In this document: piece after piece, positions 12,395 through 24,300 of the stretch | How the letters are laid out: the number at the start of each line of letters is the position of its first letter | Numbering within the stretch: position 1 is the stretch's first letter | Assembly (NCBI GenBank): GCA_018873245.2 | Contig: JAEMBT020000007.1 | Span: forward strand, 5,363,129 to 5,427,128 | Direction: 5' to 3' | Origin: Archegozetes longisetosus | Lineage: Eukaryota; Arthropoda; Arachnida; Sarcoptiformes; Trhypochthoniidae | DNA length: 64,000 nt | Position numbers and translations under genes: made by a program | Notes under the pieces: generated by a model | The model's database searches: none | What the model saw: only the letters and a program-made list of their open reading frames with translations | Told to the model about the DNA's origin: nothing

Positions 12395-13165
12395 TTAATT
12401 ATTAGCGAAAACCCATTTATCGATTTGAGGTCCACTCCAGTCAGGGTTGTTGGCTGCCACTCTAGCTACCGCTATCAGACCAGCTGTCACTTCTGGCACG
12501 TTCTTCTTCTCGTACAAATCCACTGTACGAAACAGTTGATCGTGTGGTACTCCGTAGTCTTGGGCTGCTTTTATAAACTTGTTGATATTTTCCATCAATA
12601 CATAACCGCTACCACTGCTTGCGAACTGGATCATTTATAGCAATTAAAGTATGTTTAATGTAAGACTTTTAACTGGAATACTCTTTAAGAACAATTCACG
12701 CAATGACCCTCTCGAGTTGTGAGCAAGAATTCAATTAAACTTATAATATTTATGTAAAATTTCTATTTTTATCTCAAATATTTCAATTGAACGTATGAAT
12801 ACATTAAAAATATTCTCGTAAGTAAACTAACATTTTGGAAAATTCTAGTGATCACTTTCTTTCAATCTCAGCTCTAATCCGCAAACAGAAAGTTTTACTG
12901 AGAAAAAACTGAATTTTCAATTCTCTGCTCTTTGGAAAGCTAATTAAATTTGACTGAAGAATACCTTATCAACAGATCCAGGTTTGAGTTTGTTGATCAA
13001 TTTGCAAAGGGCTACACCATCTCGAAGAGCATCTTCATATGGTACTTCAGGAACTGGTTCTCCAATGACTTCATAGATCCAGGCGAGAATTGCTTTTTCA
13101 ACTCCAGGTGATCGTTTAGCCAAAGTTTTGGCAGTCACTTGGGCTTGTATTCCGTAGTGGGCCAT
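12395..13165 (-). CDS. Mp20/transgelin-like single CH-domain protein
   Basis: This is a predicted actin-associated calponin-homology protein of the muscle protein 20/transgelin family, 143 aa. Exon 1 is 13165-12965 (start to LINKLKPGSVDK) and exon 2 is 12625-12395, joined in phase 0 across a 339-nt intron (AAG|GTATTC ... CCAG|TTCGCA). Family landmarks are AILAWIYEVIGEPVPE, DALRDGVALCKLINKLKPGS, LMENINKFIKAAQDYGVP, LFRTVDLYEKKNVPEV and the terminal WSGP. The splice reproduces the spacing expected in Mp20 between KPGSV and MENI. The usual C-terminal extension with the calponin repeat is absent: the protein stops 10 residues after WSGP, so it is about 40 residues shorter than typical Mp20. It is either a short paralogue or a gene that lost its last exon. 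Confidence 0.85.
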
Positions 13166-16100
13166 TGATTAGGATTATTTAAAATATAAGTTGACTATTA
13201 TATGAGAAAACACACTGATCTACAAAACTCTGTCGCTTCGGATGAAATCAGAACTGTTTGTCTGATTAGCTCTTCAAAAGTTACTACTTATGTGTTCACT
13301 TAAATTAATAGCTTCTCTGACTACAAGACTGAAGAGCGCAAACTTTGCCAAATCTGGTTCTGGAAGACTCCTACCCGAAACTTAGAAGAGACTAAACACG
13401 TTAAACATAAAAATTTCTACTTATCTTATTAGACACACGATGCAATGCGCTCAACAATTTCTGATAGTTTTACTGCTTTGGTATGTAATGGTATCACTTG
13501 CATCAGGTCTACAGACCTTATTTGATATTAATAACTCACAAATTCTGTCATTCAGCTCAATAAGTAAGAAATTAGCTTTGAATCTGATTTCGAAGTCGGT
13601 TGGAAAGGGAAAAATAATTTTGGCTTAATCTTGCTTTAATTCCCTGTTTAGTCTTGAATTAGATCAAGTTTAAGAACATACATAACGAGTGTGTACTGTA
13701 TGATGAAATTAGTGCCAAATTCATCCGAACCATAAATGGCATGTTAGACTTGTTGCAAATGCTAAGACAGTATAGTTAGTGATGGTGTTATGTAAAACAC
13801 CCGCACTTCTACTGTTTATCGTTTGTTGCGTAATCTCTATATAAGCTCATGAATAATATAACGCTTTGAAATTTTTGCCACATAATCATCAAAGACGTAA
13901 TACAACTTAAATAACGTGTCATTTGAGAGCTTTAATTGAATAACTGTCTAATCTTTTGCTTGATTTTGATCTAACAGTCGTCAATTTTAATTATGAAATA
14001 TTTAAATTGGAGATTAAAATTTGAGTTTCAAATTGAATTACTTTTTCAGCTTTTAAATCGCCTGATCATTGAAATTGCAGCTTGCTAATTTTTCCCAAAT
14101 GAGTTAAGCCAATTAAATTTGGTTGAGCGAAATGTCATAACAAGTTTTATTAAAAACATAATAAGTATAAGTGTTTGCTTACAAATGTAACATTTATTGC
14201 TCAGGCTTCATCTCAACAAAATAACAATACAATATGCCATAAATAGGTTGCAGACTCTTCTCAACCTTTTTTGGTTGCAGATCCATTCTACGAGAAACAA
14301 TTAACTTTCTCTTCGGAAAATCATTTGATAATTTGAAAGTTTTACAAAAAGTATTTTTCATTGAAGTTATGATCCATGTATCACATTACATAAGTTAAGT
14401 ATAGACCTAAGATATTTAAAATCAACATAAATCGTTGGACGCGTAACAACAAATTTTAACAAGATTTTAGAGCAAATTTCTCCTGCTATGTTTACACTCA
14501 TAATCTTAGTAGTTCTCTATAGCAACAAAAAAGGCCATTTCTATGTCAACCTCCTTGTGTTGCACATAAATTTGTTGCCAAATTTTATTTCTAATTTGTC
14601 TTCAATACTATATTGAATATTCTATGAGTTTATTAATATCTGAAGATATTATGGTATGACAGAAAGCGTGCCATCATAACATATCATTTCTGGTTCTTAT
14701 CACACATTTCAAGCTTTTGAGCACACATTAGTTAATATTCGTGCGGTGTCAAAATCAAATCAACGTTTTGAGACCATTACTATATTATTTGCGAAACTAT
14801 ATTGATGCTCATTTTTGTAACCATTCCTAACGTTTTAGATTTTCTCATTCAGAGTACACTCGTTGGCAGTTAAACATATCAAACCATTAATTACCTATTT
14901 TTAAAGGATCATTTTAAGAACCCTCATAAGAAACTCGAACCGTAAAATAAGAAAGCGTGAAGTCTTAAAATAAATTGTTTGTTACTTGAAAATTTGGCAA
15001 TGCTATTATTTAGGCATACAATAAGTTTCTATTCGGTTAGTGCTGAATATCTATGTTTTCCCAAAGTGATCTTGTAATAAAAGCTAGCAAATGTGCATAA
15101 TTAGTACGGTTGCCAGATCTTATTTAGATTTCAACTGGACAAAAATACCCTAAGGGAGGACAGATCGGATTGTTCTGAAACTTTAAGAATAAGTTTTTAA
15201 ACTTAAAATTCAAACAAATCAAGCTCAACAAAATACGTTAAAGTGTGAAGGCACTTATCCGATACCCTTTATTAGGAAATTTTCAACCTATTTAGATTAT
15301 GTTCTTACGGATATTTGAGCACTTCTAATGATTAATACAATAATCTGGAGACTTCGACGCTAAAGTTACTTCTGTCAGAAGACTGGAGACAAGCATTAAA
15401 AAGTCTTGAATCTTATAGACTTCAAGCTAGTTCTGGAGATCTAACAACAGTGGAGAAATCAATAGGACCACGAATGCACAGGTATCTACAACTTAAGTTT
15501 GAAGATAATTTCACATAAAAAGTTGTATATCTTTGAATATGAAATTTTGTTAATTTGTTGTAATTGATCCAAAATAAAAATAGATTATAATCGAAGCTGA
15601 ACACAATAGGTTTTTAATCGGAAAAGTATATATTTAATCAAAATGAATAAACTGTGTGCTCCCATTCTGAACTTCAGTCTTTGTATACTCTGAATAAAAA
15701 TTTTCTAACTTCATCACTGTCTGCCAACCTTAATAAAAACTGATATTTAGCCGAATTCTTATGAAAATTAAAATAGTTTATTGTTTGGCATGAAGACAGA
15801 AAAGTAAGTTCACTGACATAAGGAGCGAACTTCATAAAAAAAGAAATCCTTCGTTTGAATTACTGACTTAGTTTAGAGACAAAACGTCACACAAGTTGAA
15901 TAACAATTTTTTTTATGTGAAACAGAATTAGAATGACTTGTTTCTAGAAGAATCACTATCTAGCGTATAATCTTTCAAATAGTGCGCAATCATTAATGGT
16001 TTAGTTTTATAGTAACAGTCAGTAACTCAAAAAATAATGCATTAGATATGAGTGAAAATTTGCTAAAATTCAATTAAAGAGGAATAGAGATATTGCAAAG

Positions 16101-16708
16101 GCGTCAAAATTCAATTTGACTAAGGCTTAGGTAATTTTAAATTTTCTCATGCTAGAGTATTAGTTGGGTCCCCCTCTATTGACAGCTCATATCTTTAAAA
16201 TATTTAACATATTAAAAAATGAATGTATAAAGAAACTAAACTATCGGAAAGTTTGAATTGCAATGAAAAAGCTATGTGACGAGCTAGCTGAAATAACAGT
16301 TGATTGTTAAAAAGTCTGATGTCCAATGAGTGGTCTAATTAAATGTTAAAATATTTTTCTCCGATTTTCACTCGTTGTGTGTTCTTATCTCTGACTTTAA
16401 AATAGATTGAAGTTCTATATTAGCGTTTAATTAATTCTTAGGGATTGTATTACATGAAAACTTTATTAATAGAAAAATTTGAGAAAACCCGAGTGTACTC
16501 TGTATTGAGATTGATGTAAAGCAAGTGACAGCAATATATAAGTTGGCTAAATGGCAGTAAGAGAACTACATGTTTAAGCTCTTTCACTATTTGCCTAACT
16601 CGGCAGCAACTGTCAAATTTTTGGGATCGATAAAACTACTTGATTTATAAATATTGGTATAAGTGAGTGCAGTTTGCATTTTACAATTCACACCACTCTC
16701 CCAATACC

Positions 16709-16710
<2 letters not shown>
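13166..16710. other. Intergenic, repeat copy A only
   Basis: Apart from the second copy of repeat A (14520-14700), nothing recognisable is present on either strand. The upstream region of the Mp20-like gene (13166-13440) shows no obvious TATA box. Confidence 0.4.

Positions 16711-16757
<47 letters not shown>
16711..16757. repeat. (CT)n dinucleotide microsatellite
   Basis: An uninterrupted CT repeat of about 23 units (47 bases) follows 'ccgg'. Two short open frames rich in Leu-Ser are artefacts of this repeat. Confidence 0.97.
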
Positions 16758-16760
<3 letters not shown>

Positions 16761-19700
16761 ATCAAATTATCTATCAATCAAAGAGTTTACCATAATAACC
16801 AACCAAATTTGTCATCACTATCACATACCATTTTCTATATTAAAATGTTTGTCATGTTTACAGTTTTCAAATTAATGCTAACAACTAAGCTATTTATGAA
16901 TTGAGAAGTTTTAGTCTACTTGGATCAGTCAGCAGTTAACTCCTGTTTCTCATAAACTTAACTAAATTAGCTTTTGAAATGTATATTCTGAAGCTGAAGA
17001 AAAAGTTTCATTCATTTATGGGAAGCAAGTCAGTTGTGAGAAATGAAAAAATTGAGCTTCAAACTAATATTTATTGAGTATGAGAAAGAGTTTATTTTTG
17101 TAACTCAACCAAAATTGTGTTTATCCCACGCTTTTTTGTTGAGTGTCTCGACTTCTAGAAAAATCTCATTTTTGCAATGATCGCATTCGTTAAACTTTAA
17201 TATCCCTAAACTGCTACACGACTAGTGTTTTCGTTTAGCATGCTTGTGATAATCAGTTCAATGCGTTTTGAAAATTCCAATTATTTAAATATTGATATCA
17301 TTTCAAAATCTAAATCAGAATAATTACATTTCTTGTCACTATCTTAAGTCAGTCTCTACTCAATGAAGATTTCATCTTATAATAAATGCTAGAAAAATAA
17401 TTAACTTTAACTAATACATTGAATTTTATAGTAGTTTCAAAGTATGTCTTGAGAGTAAAAGTGAGACATGGAGTGATGAGACGATTACACACATGACTGA
17501 ATCGAGTTTGAAATAAGGTCTATAGAACTTTCTCACTGATTGAATGTTACTAGACTTTGATCAAACTAAAATTTCACTCAAGTATTTGAATGAGGGCAAA
17601 CTTTGAAAAATCGAAATTCGGTGCTATAGAGATGCTGGAGAAAGACAGTAATTCTAAGTTTAACAACCAATCGTTCTCGCAAAACCCTATCTAATATCAA
17701 AATTATGTTAATTTATTAAACAATATATAGGAATTTTGGTTTAACTCGGCCTGGATCGAAATTGAATCCAAAATTTAAAGAAATGCTCAGTTGTGATAAC
17801 AATAGTTTGAATGACACATTTGACCTAAAATGTGTCAAAACTTTGAAGTCGTATTAGAATAAAGCCAGAAAAGTGTGGGACGAATGACGACACAATTGCA
17901 TCGACATTCTCTTACAAATGCGAAGTGTGCCTAAGTAACCATAAGTTCAGTATAAGCCGTGGTACCAAACAACAGTTATAAGTTGAGCATAATATTAAAG
18001 CAATTCCATCCCAGTGATTATCGTTCAACACTGACGCCCAAATTTTCTGAGAAATTAAACTTTCACACTCTAGAAGGTGATTTTTGCACACTTCTAATTA
18101 GTGGAAGTATTCAATTTAGTGAATGAAATGAGTGAACTCTGAAAGTTCCATAGGTATTCTGAAAGCCACTTTGCAGGGAAAAACCACGTTGTTAAAAAAT
18201 TACATTGCTGTCACATAAAACCCTTATCAAAATGAACTTTTAGTCTGGACTAAGGGGACTTGCTAGACATTTATATATTAACCTTATAAGTTTAGTTTAA
18301 AAAAAACTCGTGCTCGATTTCGGGTGTGAGAACACAATTGTTTCTTTAATCTACTTTTGATGTAAATTTAAATAATAAATCTCAGATATGAAATTTTCAT
18401 TGTTCCGATTCTAAAATCTTTCAAACAGTATGAGATGTAATGCATATTCTTCATAATATTGGCTAAAGTTTAGAACTGCAATTTAAGGCTCAGTTTTAGG
18501 TCAAATACTATAAATGAAAAATTAGATACAGCTGACTAACATTTGAAAAATAAGAAGCAAAATTATTTTTAACTTTTTGTTTTTCAATTACTGTTTTTAA
18601 TTCTCTAATTAACGAACTTTTTAGAGTGAAAGATATTTTTATAATAAATTTAGTGTCATAATGGCTTATGGCTCTTGGGTTATAACTGTAGTTTAGTAAC
18701 GATGATAAATACGAGCAAATCCATAATATTTTTTAATATATTTATGCGTGACTTTAATTTTCGATTTCAGATGACGTTAAAGTAAGAAAAAATGGTTTAA
18801 AAAATGATTTTTCGCAAGTATTTTATTTAATGATGTTGTCATAAAAGCTACATTTTTTATTTTATAGTTTATTTGTTTTATAGTTTGTATTCTTTAAAAG
18901 TTAGCGTTTAGTTATTTATGCTTCTTCTTCTGTACTGAATGCGTTGCCACAGTTAAAAGCATTAGAAAATTGAAGGCCTCGACAGCGCAAATTTGAGTAA
19001 GTCTCTCAATTAACAAATTATCAATGCAAGATATGCACTATTCAATAATATTTGTATACACAACAATGCATTAGTTTGTTTAGTTAATTAATGCTCCCCT
19101 TATTATTGATCGAATGTTTCATCTCTAGGTCAACGAAATAGTTGTGTTTTTATTTTAAAATATCAATTTTTTGAACAGTCGACAACACTTTTGAAATTCT
19201 CGTAAAAGACTGTTGCATGTTTGAATAATTAACTTAGAAAATATATATAGAGACATAAGTTTTGACATGAAAATCTCAAATTTCTAGAGATTTGATTCTT
19301 GTCCTGTTTGCTCAAACGTTTGAAAATATAGCTTTAAATTTAATATTCAAAAGTATTTATATTGACTCTCTAAAATACTACACACAATTTAAAGATAATA
19401 TATCAGCTTTACATTTGATAAATTCATCTTGATAACATCAAGATTACATTTGATTGCTTTCTCAGCAATATTTAAATTGTTAAAAACTACAAACCAAATA
19501 TGAATTTAATGTAATAATAAATGACACTCCCAATTCTATAAAAGTTTCTCTATAACTTTCTATTCAATTTCAAGATTTTTATAGCATTCAAGTATTATCG
19601 ACAGAGAATTATAGTGAAAATACTGGAAAATCCACGAATAAAATATATGGCATGGTACTTCATTCACTTATTTTTTATTATGCACTTATTGAAAGAGTAC

Positions 19701-21080
19701 GATTTTCATAAATTCGAATAACTAAACGCTTTAAGTCTTACTCAGTTACTAAAACAGAAAAATAATTATTTATTAAACTCCAGTAATGTTTGAGGTCTTA
19801 TCGCGAAAAACTTATTAGGAAAATTATTCAGAAGCTTGTTCTCCAAAATTCATACTTTATTTGGGCAAAATAACCACAGAAACATCAAAATCACAACAAA
19901 TAATTATTATTATAGTTAAATATCTATTCTTCTGTAGTAATTTCATCTTAACCTTTGGTCACTTGTTGAATAAAATAAGTTTACAATATTTATAGCCTTG
20001 GAAATAAAAGTCTTGATAAGTGTTAGAATAAAATGTAGATCTATAACTGGAATCGATTCCTCAATATTTGAGTAAAATTTCAATTTTCTACAAGTCTTTT
20101 CTTTATCTGAATGTGTGAGAAGGATGCCTTTTCTTGTTAGTGTTTCATATAGGTTTTGGTCACAGTAACACTATTAATTGCTTTAATTTTGTTGAAAGGT
20201 AGTTTTGCACTAATACTTCCGTGTGTAGTAAGAAAAATAGCATAATATCTGATATTTTCGTCCGTGTCAGACATGGTGAGAAGATACCTAATAAGTGAAA
20301 GTAGTAACGGATACTCAAAACAGTATGGAAATAAATACATACCAACTAAACGAAAGCTAACGAAAACATGAGAAAAATACAAAAGCTGAACTAATTAATT
20401 CATTAAAAGCAACTAATTCAAAATTTGGTAGACAAAACAATTTTGTTGACTATGTCAATGTTCTCAGAGAGTCCTTTAGACTTTGTTCTCCATGCGTAAA
20501 ATAATATTTTTTCAATTATAATCAAGATGTCTTTTAGATCTTTCACAACATTTTGCTACTTTTAAAGCCTTTATAACAGCTTAGCTTTCAAGTTGCATTC
20601 AAGCTTTGGATAAAAGGGATTTTTGCGGTCCTGTAATTTAAATTTAAGAGAAGAATAAGAAACTCGAAAATTGAAAACTTCCAAGTTGTGAAAATATTGT
20701 AAATCTTTAATACTAAATAGATTATTCAGACGACAGATTTGTGTACAATCAAGTAGGAGAATAGTGCAGAAGGAATGTAACGCTCAAACTAACATATAAT
20801 AACATTTCTATTTTAAGAAAATTGAAAATAGAAAAAATCGAATAAAATGTATTATCTATGAGTGGGCGAAATCCTTATTATTGGTATAAAAATAACATTA
20901 ATTATAGTCCGACACTTCTACAGAAGTAGAAGTGTTACTAATTCCCTTAGAAACTTCTTTAGAATTTTTAGAGAACAAACAAAAGTGTAATATTTTCAAT
21001 GGTAGTAACCATGAAATATCAATTTAACATTAGTTCAGAAACAAACTTGTAAACTTATCAATTCTTGTTTTATCTTTTAT
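16758..21080. other. Intergenic, AT-rich, repeat copy B
   Basis: This stretch contains the second copy of repeat B (19683-20110) and a perfect small hairpin at 20912-20935 (10-bp stem, 4-nt loop). An isolated minus-strand frame near 20137-20300 has a good acceptor and a CACCATG start, but no partner exon was found. Confidence 0.4.
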
Positions 21081-21358
21081 CAGTGCCGTAACCAGGATTT
21101 GAACTCTGGTGGGGCTAAGACTAGGTCTTTTACTAATAGTAAAAAGGTTTTATTTTAATTAAAATTTTTCAAATTAATAGAATTTTTGTGTTACAAAGGT
21201 TTACAGTAAATGCATTGACAAATTGATCTAAATCTAAAGTCACAGCTATTTCTCTTGTCTCTTCTTGCTTCACTACTCAAACATATCTAACTTACAATTT
21301 CCTGAAAATCTCTGGTGGGGCTATAGCCCCCTTAGCCCCCTATGTAGTTACGGCAGTG
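21081..21358. mobile_element. Non-autonomous hAT element with exact 8-bp target-site duplication
   Basis: This is a 278-bp element. It starts CAGTGCCGTAACCAGG and, on the other strand, CACTGCCGTAACTACATAG. Both flanks carry the same octamer TCTTTTAT (21073-21080 and 21359-21366). CAGTG-type ends with an 8-bp duplication are the hallmark of hAT transposons. The subterminal regions are unusually GC-rich for the window (TGGTGGGGCTA near both ends). No transposase frame is present. Confidence 0.9.
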
Positions 21359-21366
21359 TCTTTTAT

Positions 21367-24300
21367 TAATAAATTAAAACTCTCTTTTCTCATGTAATCT
21401 TATGAATATTTGAATAGTTACAAATTTCATCCCTTATTTATTCCTTCAAATGGCTTTCACATTTTTATTTGAGCAAAAAATCCTGCATTACCTTTATTTC
21501 GACCAGATATAGAAATCTTTCAGATCAGACTAAGTTTTTGTAGTAGAATTACAACTCAATGCCTCGAAAATATATCGACTAAATTAATGAAAAAGTTTGA
21601 TAAATTGCGAGTTCTGAGGACAGAAATTTATCAGATTTTTCCCATTAATGTAAATAATTATAAACCTAAAAGTTTGATATCAGAAGTGATAGACTTAGCA
21701 CTTTTAACGTTGCAACAGAGCGAAGTTTGTTAAATTCAGAGTCAAAATGAATAATCGTTAGTATTAATTTAATACTCTTAGTGTAAGTCTTAATCAAGGT
21801 GTTTTAGTGGTATTTTATTAAAATTTAGATGAATAAAAAAGTTATGTTTAATTTTTAATAAGCATGAAGTTATCCTTTTGTGGGTCATCAATTTATTAAG
21901 ATAAATAGCTTTTTGTGAAATTCTTACATTTAGTTTATGGAATTACTGCTCAAGATTCCATTTAGAGGCATTCATATCTTTTCTTTCATTTCAAGAATTC
22001 AATGTCAGAAATGTTGCATTCACGAGAATGCTATGAGAATAATATATCATTTGTTAACTATTATTGTTTTGTTTGCACTTTAGATTATTTTATAAATCGT
22101 GACTTGTTTGGCAAAACTATATAGTGACGCTAAAAGAACCAAAAGAAGTGTATATATAATACTAGGTCAGGCTATAAAAATGAAAAATTATTCATAGCTT
22201 CAGCATCTAATAAGTCGATTTGTTATTTTCGATAAAATATTTTTACGTGATTAAATGTATTTATATTTTCTAAAAGCTACTTTTATTCGTGTTACCACTA
22301 AAATAAGGTTTTATGCTTCTATTTCTGTGAACTATGCGCTAATTTATGCATTGAATAATCGATGGTAATTAGATAGGATTGAAAATAGAAAAACGCTATC
22401 AACATATTGCTCCTCAGTATTGGTAGTCATGCATCAAATATCGCTTCTTCCAGTTCATGTCTTGAGCCCTAGAAATAGAAACGTAGAATTTCAAATGCAG
22501 TCAATCAAGCATACAACTTATGTTGTGAATTGAAGTTTTCAACTGGAAAAACGTTAGCATACAGATAAAGCTTTGATGATCCCTCAATTTTATGTAACAC
22601 TTTTGATTGCATAGTTGATCTAAAGCTTTTGCCTCCAACACATGGTCCACAATGATAGCACTTTTACACTACTACAGACTATTGACGTAAAATTCAATGT
22701 TTCGATGCTAGTCAAGTTAACAAGGTAAATTTTAACATTGCTCAGTTAAATGCATAAATGAGACAACTAAATTATGAAAGGCGTTTATACAATCTGTCGG
22801 AATATTGAAGATATTTGAAGGATATTATGAACTATTTTGGCTTCTCGGCTGGTATCATAAAGAATGTGTGTCTAATTATAGAGTAACAATATTGAACGGA
22901 TGCATATTTTTGTCAATAAGTTCTCAACTTATTTATTATTGTATTGGACTTGAGTTACAAAAATAAAAATAATTTTTGAAATAAGATCTATAATTTTGTA
23001 TTACTGAAATCAATATAATTTTGTCTAGAAAACATAGCTTTAAACAACATTTTTTACATAACTGTGAGCTAAGTCACTATCAGTAATCAACTCTCAATCA
23101 CATATAAATAAATGCATCCTACTCATTAATTTCTATTGCTTCATTTGCAAAAAAACTTTCTCCTATTTGCCGGCAACTAATTTGCCTAAAGTTTAAGTTG
23201 ATATTCGATTAAAGAACTGAACTTTTTCTATAGGATTAGTATCTTTGTGCAAACAATAAATGAATCAAATTTGTAAAAGCTTGTAACAAGCAAAAAGAAT
23301 TTGCAGAAAGATCACTCTGATCGACACTCAGATAACAAGCAGTTGAAATTATGTGAGGAGTAACCATCAGGTTATTAGAAGTTTTGATACTTTTAGGATA
23401 TTTTATATTTTTCACAAATAACACATAATCTTGTGCAATACTAGCATCTATGTATAGTTACTTATTGTTGTTCTAATATGTATCGCATTTACCACCAAAC
23501 AAGAATGCGATAACAAGAGATATTATAGATGGAAGCATAACAAACACCAGTGAGTGCTTCCGCGGTTTATTCACACTAACACTATCAGACTTATCGATGC
23601 ATTTTAATCAGATTAACCTTTTGAGTGGGTTCCCAATGCATCACAAGAGCCATTGTTGCACATGAGAGCTTTGCATACCTAATAAAACAAACATCGAAAT
23701 ACTTTTATTTATGGCTCAAATATCAAACTACATCTCCAATAATATGATATGAAAATTTAGACTCTAGTTTTAGGTCCAAATAAAGCGTAGTATTCTTGCA
23801 TAACTCTTATTGCATCCTTAGTTTTTATGTCCCCTTATCTTTGATAAGTTGTTTGTTTGCTTATCCAAAAGTTATGTTTACTTCATTGATGGATAGAAAG
23901 CTTCTAAGAATTATTGCAATTGGTTTACTATTAATTTGAGACTAAGTCAATTAGAGAGTGAAATAATAGTTTGAAAGCTAGAAATTAATAGGAAATTTGA
24001 TGCAGAACGACTCCCACTCAATTTTAGTATTGTTTCAACCAATAATTAGCTATTAAACATTGACTCAAACGCAGCAATATTTTACCTCAACTATTATTTT
24101 ATATTGAAACTTATTAAGACGTCATAAAACTTTTATTAAAATAGCCATTTAGATAAATCTGAATTAAATGTTTATGTAACACAAACATTTGAGTGTCTGA
24201 GTAATTCTCTTTGAGTCAATTTTATTTGATAAAACTGGCAAGCACTTTAAAAATTCATTAGTTTTTTGCATTCGCATTAAACGAAACAAAAAAGAACATT

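Larger units (their letters stand above)
3836..14700 (+). repeat. Diverged direct repeat pair A (3836-4005 and 14520-14700)
   Basis: The two segments of about 170-180 bp share a long ordered run: 'tctatgtt/tgtgttgcacat.aatttg.tg.caaattt', 'actata.cgaatattctat.agttt.ttaatat', 'gtgccat' and '.tttctggtt.tta'. Each copy also has a short direct imperfect motif around 'atcatttctggtt'. There is no coding sequence. They are most simply two old copies of one dispersed element. Confidence 0.6.
6495..20110 (+). repeat. Diverged direct repeat pair B (6495-6928 and 19683-20110)
   Basis: Two segments of about 430 bp align end to end in the same orientation. Shared landmarks are 'gagtacga.ttt', 'aaacgct.taagtctta.tcagttactaaaa', 'agttaaatatctattctt', 'aataaaataa.ttta', 'aaatgtaga/tataaagtag', 'ctgg.atcgatt.tc' and a common end 'ttatctga'. 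Divergence is considerable, with many substitutions and indels, so the duplication is old. No open frame is conserved between the copies. The left copy ends about 100 bp before the candidate elevenin-2 promoter. Confidence 0.65.

Noticed and set aside
16663..16904. Two plus-strand frames rich in Leu-Ser
   Set aside because: They are translations of the CT microsatellite.
20137..20330. Minus-strand exon candidate starting MSDTDENIRYYAIF after a good acceptor
   Set aside because: No convincing donor and no partner exon on either side; the frame is short enough to be chance.
23581..23678. ADAM-like cysteine-rich exon followed by a membrane segment
   Set aside because: The Cys-rich reading appears in only one frame and cannot be spliced in phase to the membrane segment.
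23470..23830. Minus-strand coding-like words with a hydrophobic, Cys-containing C-terminus (VFVMLPSIISLVIAFLFGG) and an upstream stretch DAIRVMQEYYALFGP
   Set aside because: Joining the pieces needs a 28-nt intron and incompatible phases, and no family was recognised.
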